NCBI RefSeq assembly: GCF_012935325.2
Contig: NZ_JABBYG020000012.1
Coordinates: 124,001-188,000 of the forward strand
Origin: Paenibacillus sp. PL91
Lineage (GTDB): Bacteria; Bacillota; Bacilli; Paenibacillales; Paenibacillaceae
DNA length: 64,000 bases
Reading direction: 5' to 3'
Numbering within the stretch: the first letter of the stretch is position 1; each line of letters begins with the position of its first letter. Both the position numbers and the translations under genes were made by a program. The notes under the pieces are model-generated. The model was not told the DNA's origin and did no database searches. It worked only from the letters and a program-made list of their open reading frames with translations. This document shows, in pieces, positions 35,399 to 44,043 of this stretch.

Positions 35399-35809
35399 TG
35401 TCTAGTTCCTTTCCGTAAACGGAAACGTTTGTTCCGATTTGCTAATTCTTATCATATCAGAATTTAAGAGCAAGGTCATAATCGGAGAAGCGGCTGCTGT
35501 AGTTTTTACAACAGAGACCTCATATGAAGCATAAAATAGAAGACTACGCTGCAAAAATGCAATAGAATAGCTGCTCATCAACAATTCGGGGGCTGCGGGG
35601 GCGATTCTGCTGCACAAAGTGCAGCGTAGGAACAGGAGAGTTAGAGTAGAGTTAGAGTTATTTCGGATTGCTGCTATTAAACGACTGAATCTGTCCTATT
35701 TTTCAGCAATTGGAAAAAAGACCTATGCTTCCGTATTAGGGATGCACAGGTCTTCCTTTTAATCTATTTTATAATTTAAGCTAGCTAACGTCATTATTAT
35801 CGCAGGTCG
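35399..35809. other. 410-bp intergenic region
   Basis: Holds the 5' untranslated region of the helicase gene, including a TTTCCG-TAAA-CGGAAA hairpin (35410-35425) overlapping its ribosome site, and the terminator of the chemoreceptor gene. A 71-codon minus-strand frame at 35402-35617 has no ribosome site or recognisable domain. Nothing else is seen. Confidence 0.6.
35719..35754 (-). terminator. Intrinsic terminator of chemoreceptor gene
   Basis: AAGACCT (35719-35725) pairs with AGGTCTT (35748-35754); on the minus strand six Ts follow the stem. Confidence 0.7.
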
Positions 35810-37873
35810 TTATGCAACCTTGAATTTCGCCGCTGCCTCCGCAAGATTTTTGGTAAGGTTGTCGATGGTGTCAACCATAGCAGCTAGTTGTTGCACCGTT
35901 GCAGATTGCTCCACCATCGTAGCGGTAACCTCCTGTACGGATGCCGATACTTCTTCTCCTGAAGCAGAAAGGCTCTGCGCTGACTGCTGGACCTCGTCTT
36001 TATCCATTTCCATGCGAGCAACATCGCTGGTCATTGCATGAATTTGATCTGAAATTTCCATAATTTTATCCAAAATGGTTTTGAACGCTGCTTGCGTTTG
36101 TCCTACAAACTCATCCTGCTTCACGGCAATATTACGAATTTCCACGACGCTATCATTATTCTCGATGACGAACGATAGGTTTTGCTGGATAATCGCATTG
36201 ATCTCAGAAGATTGCTTGGAGCTTTGATCAGCAAGCTTACGAATTTCAGAAGCAACAACGGCAAAGCCCAGGCCATGCTCGCCAGCTCTTGCTGCTTCAA
36301 TGGATGCGTTCAGAGCGAGTAAGTTCGTTTGGCCCGCAATTTCACTAATCGCACCTGTGATTTTGCTAATTTCGTTAGAGCTCTCCTGCAGCTTTAACGT
36401 GATCGCAGATATTTTTTGAACTTCTTCTTCATTTTGATTATTGATTCGGATTAAGTTATGTACAACTTCATTGCTTGTGTAAAATACTTCGACGATTTCC
36501 TCCGCTCTTTCTTTAACCGCTTGAGCTTTGTCGCTCATTGAAGCAAACTTCTCTCCGAATCCGTAGAACTTATCAACGATTTGCTCGGTATCATGCGACT
36601 GCGATTCCATCGCTTTGGCAATTTCCATGGATGTCACCGAGGTTTCGCTAATGGATTGTGCCGTCTGCTTAGAAGATTCCTCCAGCTCGCTCGTGCTTTT
36701 ATTGAGCACCGAAATCGATGTATTCATATTGGTAATCAATTGTTTGTTTTGCGTGACCATGCTGTTGAAGCTGTCAGCCAAATCCTTGAACTCACTATCA
36801 TATTTCCCGTTTGCCGCTACCGTCAGATCTCCGGATGCTAGCTGTTTAAAGAGCATCGTTAATTGAGCAATCGGATTTGTAATGTATCTTGAAAGAATGA
36901 GCCCGAAGCCAACTGCGACAATAAGAGCTATAGCTGTAATGTACAGCATTTTTTGAAACATATCTTGGATCGGACGTTTGATGTCCTCATAGGAATCAAC
37001 AACAGAAACGATAAGGTCGGAATTAGGGATTTTATTAATTCTAAGGTAGTCGTTGCCAAGCTCAGTGGTCAGTAATTTAATTTCCAAGGCAGCCTTGTCC
37101 GCTAAAAAAGCTTTCGTTTCTGGACTATCGCCGATGCTTTCTCCATGCTTGGAAGGGTCTATCGAATTATAAAGAATAATACCGCCGCGGCTCAGTATTT
37201 CAATTTTCCCTTGGCCGTTAATTTTGATGGCGCCTAGCTTGTCCACAAAAAACTTACTGTCTACAGTGGTTGCAAAGACGCCGATGGTTTGTCCATTTTC
37301 GTCTTTAATGGGATGCGAGAAAGCAAGTAATATTTTTCCGCTGCTCTTGGATAGGATGGCATCCGATATAAAGCTTTTGCCTTTCATCGCTTCAGTAAAG
37401 TACTCGCGGTCAGCGCGTGATTGGCCGATGTTTTCCGTATTCGTTCCCGATACGATAATGCCTTTATGATCGAGAAGCAGGAACGACTCATTTCCGTGTG
37501 TGCCCTCAAAGCTATGCAAAATAGTTGAGTTTGCTTTTGCAAATAGCTCATTCGACGAAGCGAAAAACGCTGCATCAGACAAAGTGCCTGCTTTACGAAG
37601 GATCAATAGATCACGATAGGTATTATGATCAGATGCTAGAAAGGATGACTGCTCTTGCAGTTGCATGGCCGTCATCAATCCTTCGGCAATACGGTCTGCA
37701 TTCGCGTTAATTTCATCCTTGCTTTTTCTAAGCAGCAAATCCGACGAGAACATGTACATAGCTATAGCCGTTGCGAATAAGACGATTACGACTAACAGAC
37801 TTATTAATACAGGAAGCTTAACCCTCAAAGAAATGTTTCTCACCTTATTGAACAGCCCTTTTTGCATGATCAT
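35810..37873 (-). CDS. Methyl-accepting chemotaxis protein
   Basis: 687 residues. Membrane helix at about 19-41, a large extracellular Cache-type sensor domain (LLDHKGIIVSGTNTENIGQ, FATTVDSKFF), a second helix at about 305-327, HAMP (RYITNPIAQLTMLFKQLASGDL), then the long coiled-coil signalling domain whose tip is EIAGQTNLLALNASIEAARA, the CheA/CheW-binding hairpin. Cache sensors bind small ligands directly. The ATG at 37873 or the second at 37867 may be used; the ribosome site is weak. It is a single gene. Confidence 0.93.
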   Translation of the reverse strand: MIMQKGLFNKVRNISLRVKLPVLISLLVVIVLFATAIAMYMFSSDLLLRKSKDEINANADRIAEGLMTAMQLQEQSSFLASDHNTYRDLLILRKAGTLSDAAFFASSNELFAKANSTILHSFEGTHGNESFLLLDHKGIIVSGTNTENIGQSRADREYFTEAMKGKSFISDAILSKSSGKILLAFSHPIKDENGQTIGVFATTVDSKFFVDKLGAIKINGQGKIEILSRGGIILYNSIDPSKHGESIGDSPETKAFLADKAALEIKLLTTELGNDYLRINKIPNSDLIVSVVDSYEDIKRPIQDMFQKMLYITAIALIVAVGFGLILSRYITNPIAQLTMLFKQLASGDLTVAANGKYDSEFKDLADSFNSMVTQNKQLITNMNTSISVLNKSTSELEESSKQTAQSISETSVTSMEIAKAMESQSHDTEQIVDKFYGFGEKFASMSDKAQAVKERAEEIVEVFYTSNEVVHNLIRINNQNEEEVQKISAITLKLQESSNEISKITGAISEIAGQTNLLALNASIEAARAGEHGLGFAVVASEIRKLADQSSKQSSEINAIIQQNLSFVIENNDSVVEIRNIAVKQDEFVGQTQAAFKTILDKIMEISDQIHAMTSDVARMEMDKDEVQQSAQSLSASGEEVSASVQEVTATMVEQSATVQQLAAMVDTIDNLTKNLAEAAAKFKVA

Positions 37874-38040
37874 GATGTTCGAAATCCCCTATTCCATATT
37901 CTTATTGGTCAACTACGGTCAACTACATATATCGGTTAAATTTTCAATTAAATGAAAGGGATAAATATTCCAGTAGTTGAACTGAGGTTATAATAGGGAG
38001 AGAAGTAAGCTTGTATAAGAAAAATAAGGAGCTGATCAAC

Positions 38041-39015
38041 ATGCAATACAGGCGTCTGGGCCATAGCGGCCTTCACGTTTCCATTCTCGGATTGGGGACA
38101 AACGCATTCGGCAAGCGGGCTGATTATGAGACATCCAAGCAGATCATTCATCATGCATTGGATAACGGAATCAATTTCATAGATACGGCAAACATATATG
38201 CGGGCACCGAGTCCGAGAAAATAATCGGGAAGGTGCTGGAGGGAAGCCGCCACAATGTCGTGCTGGCGACCAAAGCCGGGCTAGTCCGCGGAGCGGGCAT
38301 CAATGAGCGAGGCTCGTCCAGGTATCATTTGATGGCGGAGCTGGAGAGCAGCCTGAAGCGTCTGAAAACAGACTATGTCGATCTCTATCAGATTCATACC
38401 TTTGATCCCGCAACACCGCTTGAAGAAACGCTGCGGGCGCTTGAGGATATGGTTCGCTCAGGTAAGGTTCGCTATATCGGCGCGTCCAACTATTTCGCGT
38501 GGGAGCTCATGAAAGCGATAGGGATCAGCGAACGGCTTGGGCTGAACCGGTTCGTATCGACACAAGTAAGCTATTCGCTCGCTGACCGAACGCCAGAGAC
38601 GGAGCTTGTCCCGATGTGTCTGGATCAAGGGGTGGGCATCATTCCTTACTTTCCGCTGGCAGGCGGTATTTTGTCGGGCAAGTACAGCGCCTCAAATAGA
38701 GCGCCAGAAGGCTCAAGGGCGCAGACCGATCCGAATTTCGGCAGGTTTCTGAACGACAAGACCCTAGCACTCGGCGAAGAGGTCAGCAAGCTCAGTAATG
38801 AACTAGGCTGTACTTCAAGCGTGCTGTCGCTGGCTTGGCTGATGCAGCAGCCTGTCATTTCTACGGTTATCGTAGGGGCTGCGCGAGTAGAGCAGCTTGT
38901 AGAAAACGTAAAGAGCGTTGCTCTTCAGCTGGATACGGAGACTCAAATGAAGCTGGATACACTCAGTAGTCCGTTCCGCCATGGCGAGCCTTTTGCCCTA
39001 TACCGATTGCCCTAA
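38041..39015 (+). CDS. Aldo/keto reductase
   Basis: About 324 residues from ATG 38041 behind AAGGAG; an upstream in-frame TTG lacks a site. Catalytic tetrad D48, Y53, K78 and H119 is complete. The sequence MQYRRLGHSGLHVSILGLGT and FIDTANIYAGTESE fit the Kv-beta/YghZ branch, NADPH-dependent reductases of aldehydes or ketones. Substrate unknown. Confidence 0.9.
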   Translation: MQYRRLGHSGLHVSILGLGTNAFGKRADYETSKQIIHHALDNGINFIDTANIYAGTESEKIIGKVLEGSRHNVVLATKAGLVRGAGINERGSSRYHLMAELESSLKRLKTDYVDLYQIHTFDPATPLEETLRALEDMVRSGKVRYIGASNYFAWELMKAIGISERLGLNRFVSTQVSYSLADRTPETELVPMCLDQGVGIIPYFPLAGGILSGKYSASNRAPEGSRAQTDPNFGRFLNDKTLALGEEVSKLSNELGCTSSVLSLAWLMQQPVISTVIVGAARVEQLVENVKSVALQLDTETQMKLDTLSSPFRHGEPFALYRLP

Positions 39016-39052
39016 GCGGGAAAGGCTTATCCAATGCTAAAAGCTCTGCCCC

Positions 39053-39117
39053 GCCAAGATAGGCGCCTTACTGCAAAGGCGACCATCTTGGCTTGCGCAA
39101 TTGGGCTTTTTTTGCGT
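39053..39117 (+). terminator. Intrinsic terminator after aldo/keto reductase gene
   Basis: GCCAAGAT (39053-39060) pairs with ATCTTGGC (39085-39092), with an inner CGCCTT/AAGGCG stem; a run of seven Ts ends near 39114. Confidence 0.7.
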
Positions 39118-39123
39118 GGACAG

Positions 39124-40497
39124 CTATTCTTTGAGGCTGGAAGAGTAATGAGCATATTGCACAAACTTTTTCACGGACGGCCTAATTTTATTTTCGGTGG
39201 ACAGCGGAGCAGTATCGTCCTTCGACGGTTTGGAGTTGACCTCGATCAGCCATACTTGGCCTCTCGAATCAAGCGCCAAATCAATGCCTAGCTCGGCAAA
39301 ATGCCCCGCCATTCGGTTTTCGATGCCTTTGGCTATATGAAGTGCGGCCCGCCGAAGCTTCGATAAACCGCCAACTGCTGCGGAGGCATTTGAACGTGCA
39401 AGAGCGGCCCTGACGGTCGTTATTGTTCCGCCGCGGGCTAGATTGGACACGAATTGCTCATTGCCGGCTATTCTTGCGACGATAGAGGTGATGCTCCATT
39501 GGCCGGTTTCACCGCGCTGTACCAGTGCCCGGAAGTCGACTGGCCTGCCGGCTACCGTTAAAAGCCTGAGCCCTCGCTGAATCTGATAGCGGCTTTTTCT
39601 CACTTTGCTCGAGATGGCATGAAACAATTTCTCTATGCTCATGTACGTTTGCGTTCGAACGCCGCTCAAATGGTTGAAATGGCAGGTGTACGTCTGATTA
39701 GCATTTCGGTGGATACGAATGATGCCAATGCCCAAGCTTCCGGTTGTCGGTTTTAGAAAGACGACGTCATACTTATTGCACATCGTTTTTAGAGCCTGGA
39801 AATTGCGGAGCAGATGGGATTCCGGAAGATAAACATGCAGCTCGGGCTCTTTTTTAAGCGCATGGAAGACTTCTATTTTGTTTAAGTATTTTTCATTGAA
39901 AAATACTACGTTATGGCGAGCTTTAGCGTATTTGACAAACTGCTGGAAGCTTGCCCTGCGCTCCAGCTTGCGGGAAGTAATGCGGTTATAGATCACCTTG
40001 GGAATGGGAAAGCGTCTTGAAACCCATTTATTCGTATAGACCCAGCCCTTGATGCTATCGGTCTGCTTCTGCACATCCTCCTGCGTGAAAAAAAAGACGA
40101 CAGAGCTTTCAAGCTTGCATGCATCGCTTAGCTCTCGGCAAAAAGACGTATTGACGCCGAACGGCTTATAAGGCGCTTTTCTATTGATACGGCTAACGAT
40201 TACGCCGATAAGCGGCCCGATCTGAATCGTTTCCGAAACGGGTTCATATTGAAGGCGCAGCTCGTCGTCATGAGCGAGTCCCCATTTAGAAGCAAGCGCC
40301 GCACTTACGAGCAATACGCTGTCCTGTGACGATGGTTCGACCGTTACCTGATGGCTGGCTGATCCGAAGCATAGATTCAAAGGCTCGTGAAAGGGGATCG
40401 TCCAATTTTTTCCGATTTCTTCGCTGAGCATGAGGGTCGATTCATCTGACGAGTTGCTGGAATTTTGTATTTGCAGCGTTACCTTTGTTAGATTCAT
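39124..40497 (-). CDS. YheC/YheD-family ATP-grasp-like spore protein
   Basis: 457 residues. The N-terminal part is a YheC/D-type domain (RPLIGVIVSRI-like GPLIGVIVSRINR). The C-terminal half has the ATP-grasp look: VVFLKPTTGSLGIGIIRIHR, RYQIQRGLRLLTVAGRPVDFRALVQRG, and the closing GIDLALDSRGQVWLIEVNSKPSKD with metal-binding E and N. YheC and YheD are spore coat or cortex-associated proteins in Bacillus; the reaction is not known. AAGGAG is near the ATG. First of three paralogues in this region. Confidence 0.88.
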   Translation of the reverse strand: MNLTKVTLQIQNSSNSSDESTLMLSEEIGKNWTIPFHEPLNLCFGSASHQVTVEPSSQDSVLLVSAALASKWGLAHDDELRLQYEPVSETIQIGPLIGVIVSRINRKAPYKPFGVNTSFCRELSDACKLESSVVFFFTQEDVQKQTDSIKGWVYTNKWVSRRFPIPKVIYNRITSRKLERRASFQQFVKYAKARHNVVFFNEKYLNKIEVFHALKKEPELHVYLPESHLLRNFQALKTMCNKYDVVFLKPTTGSLGIGIIRIHRNANQTYTCHFNHLSGVRTQTYMSIEKLFHAISSKVRKSRYQIQRGLRLLTVAGRPVDFRALVQRGETGQWSITSIVARIAGNEQFVSNLARGGTITTVRAALARSNASAAVGGLSKLRRAALHIAKGIENRMAGHFAELGIDLALDSRGQVWLIEVNSKPSKDDTAPLSTENKIRPSVKKFVQYAHYSSSLKE

Positions 40498-40611
40498 GCG
40501 AACTCCTTCCCAGCACTGACTTGTCGCACTAACGGTTAGGGCTTGTAGGAAGCGGGACCGAGCAAGCGGCCATTCGCCGAGCTGATCGTCTCCTCTGCAT
40601 CCCGCCCTTAT

Positions 40612-41364
40612 TTAAACAGAGTTATTTCTGATCGTGCGAACAGAAGAGGCGATTTGCGCAAACAAGCGCGGGTCTGAGTGATATCTGAAAAGTTGAAATT
40701 GAGGTCTCGTGTTCGCTTCGAGGAGCCAAATTTGTTCATTCGTATCGATGGCGATATCTAAGCCCAGCTCTGTTATTTTCGGAAAATGCCGCTTCATGGC
40801 ATGGGCGATTAAGCCAGACATTATTTTGATCCGCTCATCCCATTCTGCCCCTTCTTCTTTCGTCACTTGAAGAGCTTGATACAGCCGTATCGCCCGTCCG
40901 CCGCTGCTGTGATTCGTCACAAAACGGTTCGGAGCCGCTATCTTCCCCATAATGCCGAAGAACCTCCATTTTCCGCTTGGCCTAAGATGCAATAAAGCTC
41001 GGAAATCGATCGGTTTGCCGTCGATTCTAATTAAATCGATCCCTTGCTGTACGAGATATCTCTCTTCACCGATCATTTGCTTCAGCTTTAAAGAAGCTTT
41101 CTTTACGCTGCGGTATGCCATCTTTTGCGATGCCGTTCGGATGACATAGTTTTCTCCCTCACGGGCAACTTTCATAATGCCTTGTCCCTGCATGCCCACA
41201 TCAGGTTTGATAAAAAGGACGGCATGTTTTTCAATCATTTGAATAAAAGCTTCCGGGGTAAAAAGCTCTGTTTCGGGCAAATATTTACGGAGTTCCGGCT
41301 CGCCCCAGAGTGATTCGTGCTTCAGCCATTTCCTCCCAGGATATTTAATCAATCTAGCTTTCAC
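40612..41364 (-). CDS. YheC/YheD-family protein, short form
   Basis: 250 residues from GTG 41364 behind GGAGGAGA. It consists of the ATP-grasp-like half only: AVLFIKPDVGMQGQGIMKVAR, YLVQQGIDLIRIDGKPIDFRALLHL, and GLDIAIDTNEQIWLLEANTRPQF at the end. The N-terminal YheC/D domain of its 457-residue neighbour is missing. Lies 115 bases upstream of that neighbour on the same strand, so possibly co-transcribed. Confidence 0.87.
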   Translation of the reverse strand: MKARLIKYPGRKWLKHESLWGEPELRKYLPETELFTPEAFIQMIEKHAVLFIKPDVGMQGQGIMKVAREGENYVIRTASQKMAYRSVKKASLKLKQMIGEERYLVQQGIDLIRIDGKPIDFRALLHLRPSGKWRFFGIMGKIAAPNRFVTNHSSGGRAIRLYQALQVTKEEGAEWDERIKIMSGLIAHAMKRHFPKITELGLDIAIDTNEQIWLLEANTRPQFQLFRYHSDPRLFAQIASSVRTIRNNSV

Positions 41365-41480
41365 TTTGGAATCTCCTCCGCTTGTTAACAGCTGTTCACG
41401 TCATGAAATAAGCTGCGATCGACGTTATTCATGTTATTCCGGTATTAATCAAAGAGTACCTGCCCGCAATATTATTCATA

Positions 41481-41530
41481 ATTTAGGCGATTATCCAAGG
41501 CGGGACGAATGTCTTTGCGCATAGGATATT
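41481..41530 (+). promoter_or_regulatory. Putative sporulation promoter with GerE-like box
   Basis: A 26-bp block (41481-41506) matches one upstream of the CapA-like gene at 23 of 26 positions. It contains ATTTAGGCGATT, which fits the GerE consensus RWWTRGGYNNYY. CATAGGATA at 41520-41528 fits the sigma-K -10 consensus CATANNNTA. The distance to the start codon is 59 bases. The -35 spacing is shorter than classic sigma-K promoters, so the sigma factor remains a guess. Confidence 0.45.
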
Positions 41531-41586
41531 AAACGGTTCCAAGCTTGCGAGAGCCTTGCAGACGAAAAAGATCGGAGAAAACAAAT

Positions 41587-42630
41587 ATGAATAATATTTT
41601 AGGCATTATGACACACCGAATTATGCGCCCGGAAAACTTTACCCGCCATGCACGGTCGGCGATTGCCGAGAAATTTGAGGGAGTCATAATTTACACCCCA
41701 AAGGATGTGAATCTGCAGAAGAGGCAGATCCACGGCTGCGTGTATCAAAGCGGAGGCTGGACCCGAAAAACGGTTCCTTATCCTAAAATCAATATGGACA
41801 TCGGTTTTTATCCTCCAGCGCTGGAGGGAAGAGCGAGTCTTGTAAAGAAGAGCAAGCAGCTGCGCTTTACCGGCTACGGCTTAGGCAACAAATGCAAAAT
41901 TCAAAGCCATTTGGTCGGCTCCTCGGTTCTTAAGCCGCACTTATTGCCAACCGAAAAAATAAATAGCTCGCAGCAATTCATTCAATTTTTGAAAAAGCAT
42001 GAAATCATAATGGTGAAGCCGATCAACGGATGGGGCGGACGCGGGATTATAAAGGTAACGCTGGAGAAGGAACGTTTTGTGGTCCAAAGAGATGGCGCAG
42101 GCAAGCAGAGCTTGCCAATCGACAGACTGGATTCCTACATTAGAGGCGTTTTGAAAAGCGGCAGGCATTTGATGCAAAAGTGGATTGATATTAGAAACAA
42201 AAACGGGAAAGTGTACGACATACGCGCGCTCATGCAGAAGAAGGATGACGGAGAATGGGTAATGACAGGCATGGCCGTCCGAGAAGGCATGAAGAACAAA
42301 ATCACCTCAAACATTAAGAGTGGAGGCGACGCCTATAAAGTAGCTGAATATCTGGAGGGCGAGCAGGGCAGCGAGGAGGGGGAAGCGCTCACGAAATCGA
42401 TTGTTGAGGTAGCGGAATATATTCCGGATTTTGTGGAAAAATCATACAACTCTCGCTTGTCTGAGCTTGGGATCGATCTCGCTGTAGATCGTAGCGGAAA
42501 GCTTTGGCTAATCGAGATCAATATTAAACCGGGGAAAATGATAATTAAGCGATTATATGGGAAAAAAGCTTGGGAACAATGCCTTCATATTCCCTTTCAT
42601 TATGCCCGAAATTTGCTTGAAAAAAAATGA
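41587..42630 (+). CDS. YheC/YheD-family ATP-grasp-like spore protein
   Basis: About 347 residues from ATG 41587 behind CGGAGA; the frame extends to 41545 without a site. ILGIMTHRIMRPENFTRHA at the start, then the ATP-grasp-like core: IIMVKPINGWGGRGIIKV, HLMQKWIDIRNKNGKVYDIRAL and GIDLAVDRSGKLWLIEINIKPGK. Divergent from the 250-residue paralogue. A promoter-like block shared with the CapA-like gene suggests late mother-cell expression. Confidence 0.88.
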   Translation: MNNILGIMTHRIMRPENFTRHARSAIAEKFEGVIIYTPKDVNLQKRQIHGCVYQSGGWTRKTVPYPKINMDIGFYPPALEGRASLVKKSKQLRFTGYGLGNKCKIQSHLVGSSVLKPHLLPTEKINSSQQFIQFLKKHEIIMVKPINGWGGRGIIKVTLEKERFVVQRDGAGKQSLPIDRLDSYIRGVLKSGRHLMQKWIDIRNKNGKVYDIRALMQKKDDGEWVMTGMAVREGMKNKITSNIKSGGDAYKVAEYLEGEQGSEEGEALTKSIVEVAEYIPDFVEKSYNSRLSELGIDLAVDRSGKLWLIEINIKPGKMIIKRLYGKKAWEQCLHIPFHYARNLLEKK

Positions 42631-42635
42631 ACTTG

Positions 42636-42679
42636 AGCCCCCTTCAGCCGCACTTGTGCAGGCTGGAGGGGGCTTTATT
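42636..42679 (+). terminator. Intrinsic terminator
   Basis: AGCCCCCTTCAGCC (42636-42649) pairs with GGCTGGAGGGGGCT (42661-42674) with one G-T pair, followed by TTATTTAT. Confidence 0.8.
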
Positions 42680-42788
42680 TATGGTAAAAGATTGAAGCTT
42701 ACCCATGCTTGGATATATGTACCAGCGAAATTGATTAGTAAAACTTGCTATTATAGGAATACATCACATATAAGGAGTTGGTAGATCT

Positions 42789-43820
42789 ATGAAGAAAAAG
42801 ATTATTGGCTTGACCTTAGCATTGTCTTTAAGCACGACTGGAATGGCTTTCGCTGCTACTAATTTTTCTACATCCGAAGCTGTGGCTAAATATAATAAGT
42901 ATATTAAAGCTGATAGCTATGTAAAAGACGAATTGTATAATGTAGCAGACTTCCGCAGCAAGTATGCAAGCCAAAAAGGTACGCTTGCTTATCAAGTTGT
43001 GGAGCGCGCGATATGGTATATGGAGAACGGTTACTTTATTTATGGACATGGCTCGAAAGCCTACGGGAAGTATGGTTACGAGGATTGCTCGGGGTTTACT
43101 AGCCTTGTTTATGGCGACTTCGGCTATAATATTACAGAAACATCGAGAAATTATGACTCCGTTGGAACGAAGGTTGCTGGCGTTGGCAAGAAAAAGGTAA
43201 ATGGCAAATGGCAGCTGACAGGCATCCAAAACCTTCGAATTGGGGATATTCTGACTTGGCAGCAGAGCGATCACATCTCTCACGTCGCCATCTATATGGG
43301 AACTAACCGAGAAGGCCAGCCCGTCGTCATCGGAACAAGAGGTGATGGCAACCCTACGGCACTTGGAACGGTTGACAGCTGGTCTTATTGGTGGGGCGAG
43401 AAATTCCATTCCGCGAGACGGGTATTGCCTAGTGCAGCCTTAAGTGGAATGGCGGGTAAAACGGCAAAAGCGCCAGTCATACCGCAGTCCTATGTGCTTC
43501 CGCCGCAGAAGAAGATTGCTGCCTGGCCAAATGGAAGTACATCTACACCGCAGCCAACACCGCAACCGACGCCGAAGCCGCCGGCAACTTCAAAGCCGGA
43601 TGATCAACAATCACAGAAAAAGTATGTGGTAACGAAAAATGGCTGGGTATCTCTGAAAGCGGCAGCCAAACAAAGCTCAAGCACGGTAGGTAGGCTGGAG
43701 CTCGGACAGAAAGCGGAGCTCGTTAAGGAAGTTAATAGTTATTGGTATCAAGTGAAAGTAGATGGCAAAAACGTATACATAACGACAAACAGTACTTACA
43801 CGAAAGTAGTTACTGGGTAG
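42789..43820 (+). CDS. Secreted NlpC/P60 peptidase with SH3 domain
   Basis: 343 residues. Signal peptide 1-23 (ending AFA). The NlpC/P60 domain has catalytic C100 in EDCSGF and H165 in HISHVAIYMG. A Pro/Thr-rich linker with PQPTPQPTPKPP repeats leads to a C-terminal bacterial SH3 domain (VTKNGWVSLKAAAKQSSSTVGRLELGQKAELV), a usual wall-binding module. It probably cuts the gamma-D-Glu linkage of peptidoglycan stem peptides. AAGGAG lies before the ATG. It sits among spore genes, so a cortex or coat role is possible. Confidence 0.9.
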   Translation: MKKKIIGLTLALSLSTTGMAFAATNFSTSEAVAKYNKYIKADSYVKDELYNVADFRSKYASQKGTLAYQVVERAIWYMENGYFIYGHGSKAYGKYGYEDCSGFTSLVYGDFGYNITETSRNYDSVGTKVAGVGKKKVNGKWQLTGIQNLRIGDILTWQQSDHISHVAIYMGTNREGQPVVIGTRGDGNPTALGTVDSWSYWWGEKFHSARRVLPSAALSGMAGKTAKAPVIPQSYVLPPQKKIAAWPNGSTSTPQPTPQPTPKPPATSKPDDQQSQKKYVVTKNGWVSLKAAAKQSSSTVGRLELGQKAELVKEVNSYWYQVKVDGKNVYITTNSTYTKVVTG

Positions 43821-43840
43821 TCGGCCATTTTAAACTTATA

Positions 43841-43915
43841 GGTGTGAGCGTTATGTTAAGAGCAGACTGTGATTTTTCAGCAGTAGGCCTCGCAACAGAC
43901 GCTCATGCCTTTTTT
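43841..43915 (+). terminator. Possible terminator with long loop
   Basis: GGTGTGAGCG (43841-43850) can pair with CGCTCATGCC (43900-43909) with two wobble pairs, followed by six Ts. The long loop makes it uncertain. Confidence 0.45.
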
Positions 43916-43936
43916 CTATTTCATAATTGAAATGGC

Positions 43937-43990
43937 AATATAGGCGAATATCCAATGCGGGACTAGTGCCCGGATCATATGATATGGTGT
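43937..43990 (+). promoter_or_regulatory. Putative sporulation promoter, copy of the 41481 block
   Basis: Bases 43938-43963 match 41481-41506 at 23 of 26 positions. CATATGATA (43976-43984) fits CATANNNTA and keeps the same distance to the block (one base shorter) and to the start codon (60 versus 59 bases). The GerE-like box here has one mismatch. Confidence 0.45.
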
Positions 43991-44043
43991 GGCTCCGCGC
44001 TAGTTCGAGAGTTCATTAAAGATTTAGAGAACGGAGATGAATC

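Noticed and set aside
35402..35617. 71-codon minus-strand frame upstream of the helicase gene
   Set aside because: Overlaps the helicase leader and has no ribosome site or recognisable sequence.
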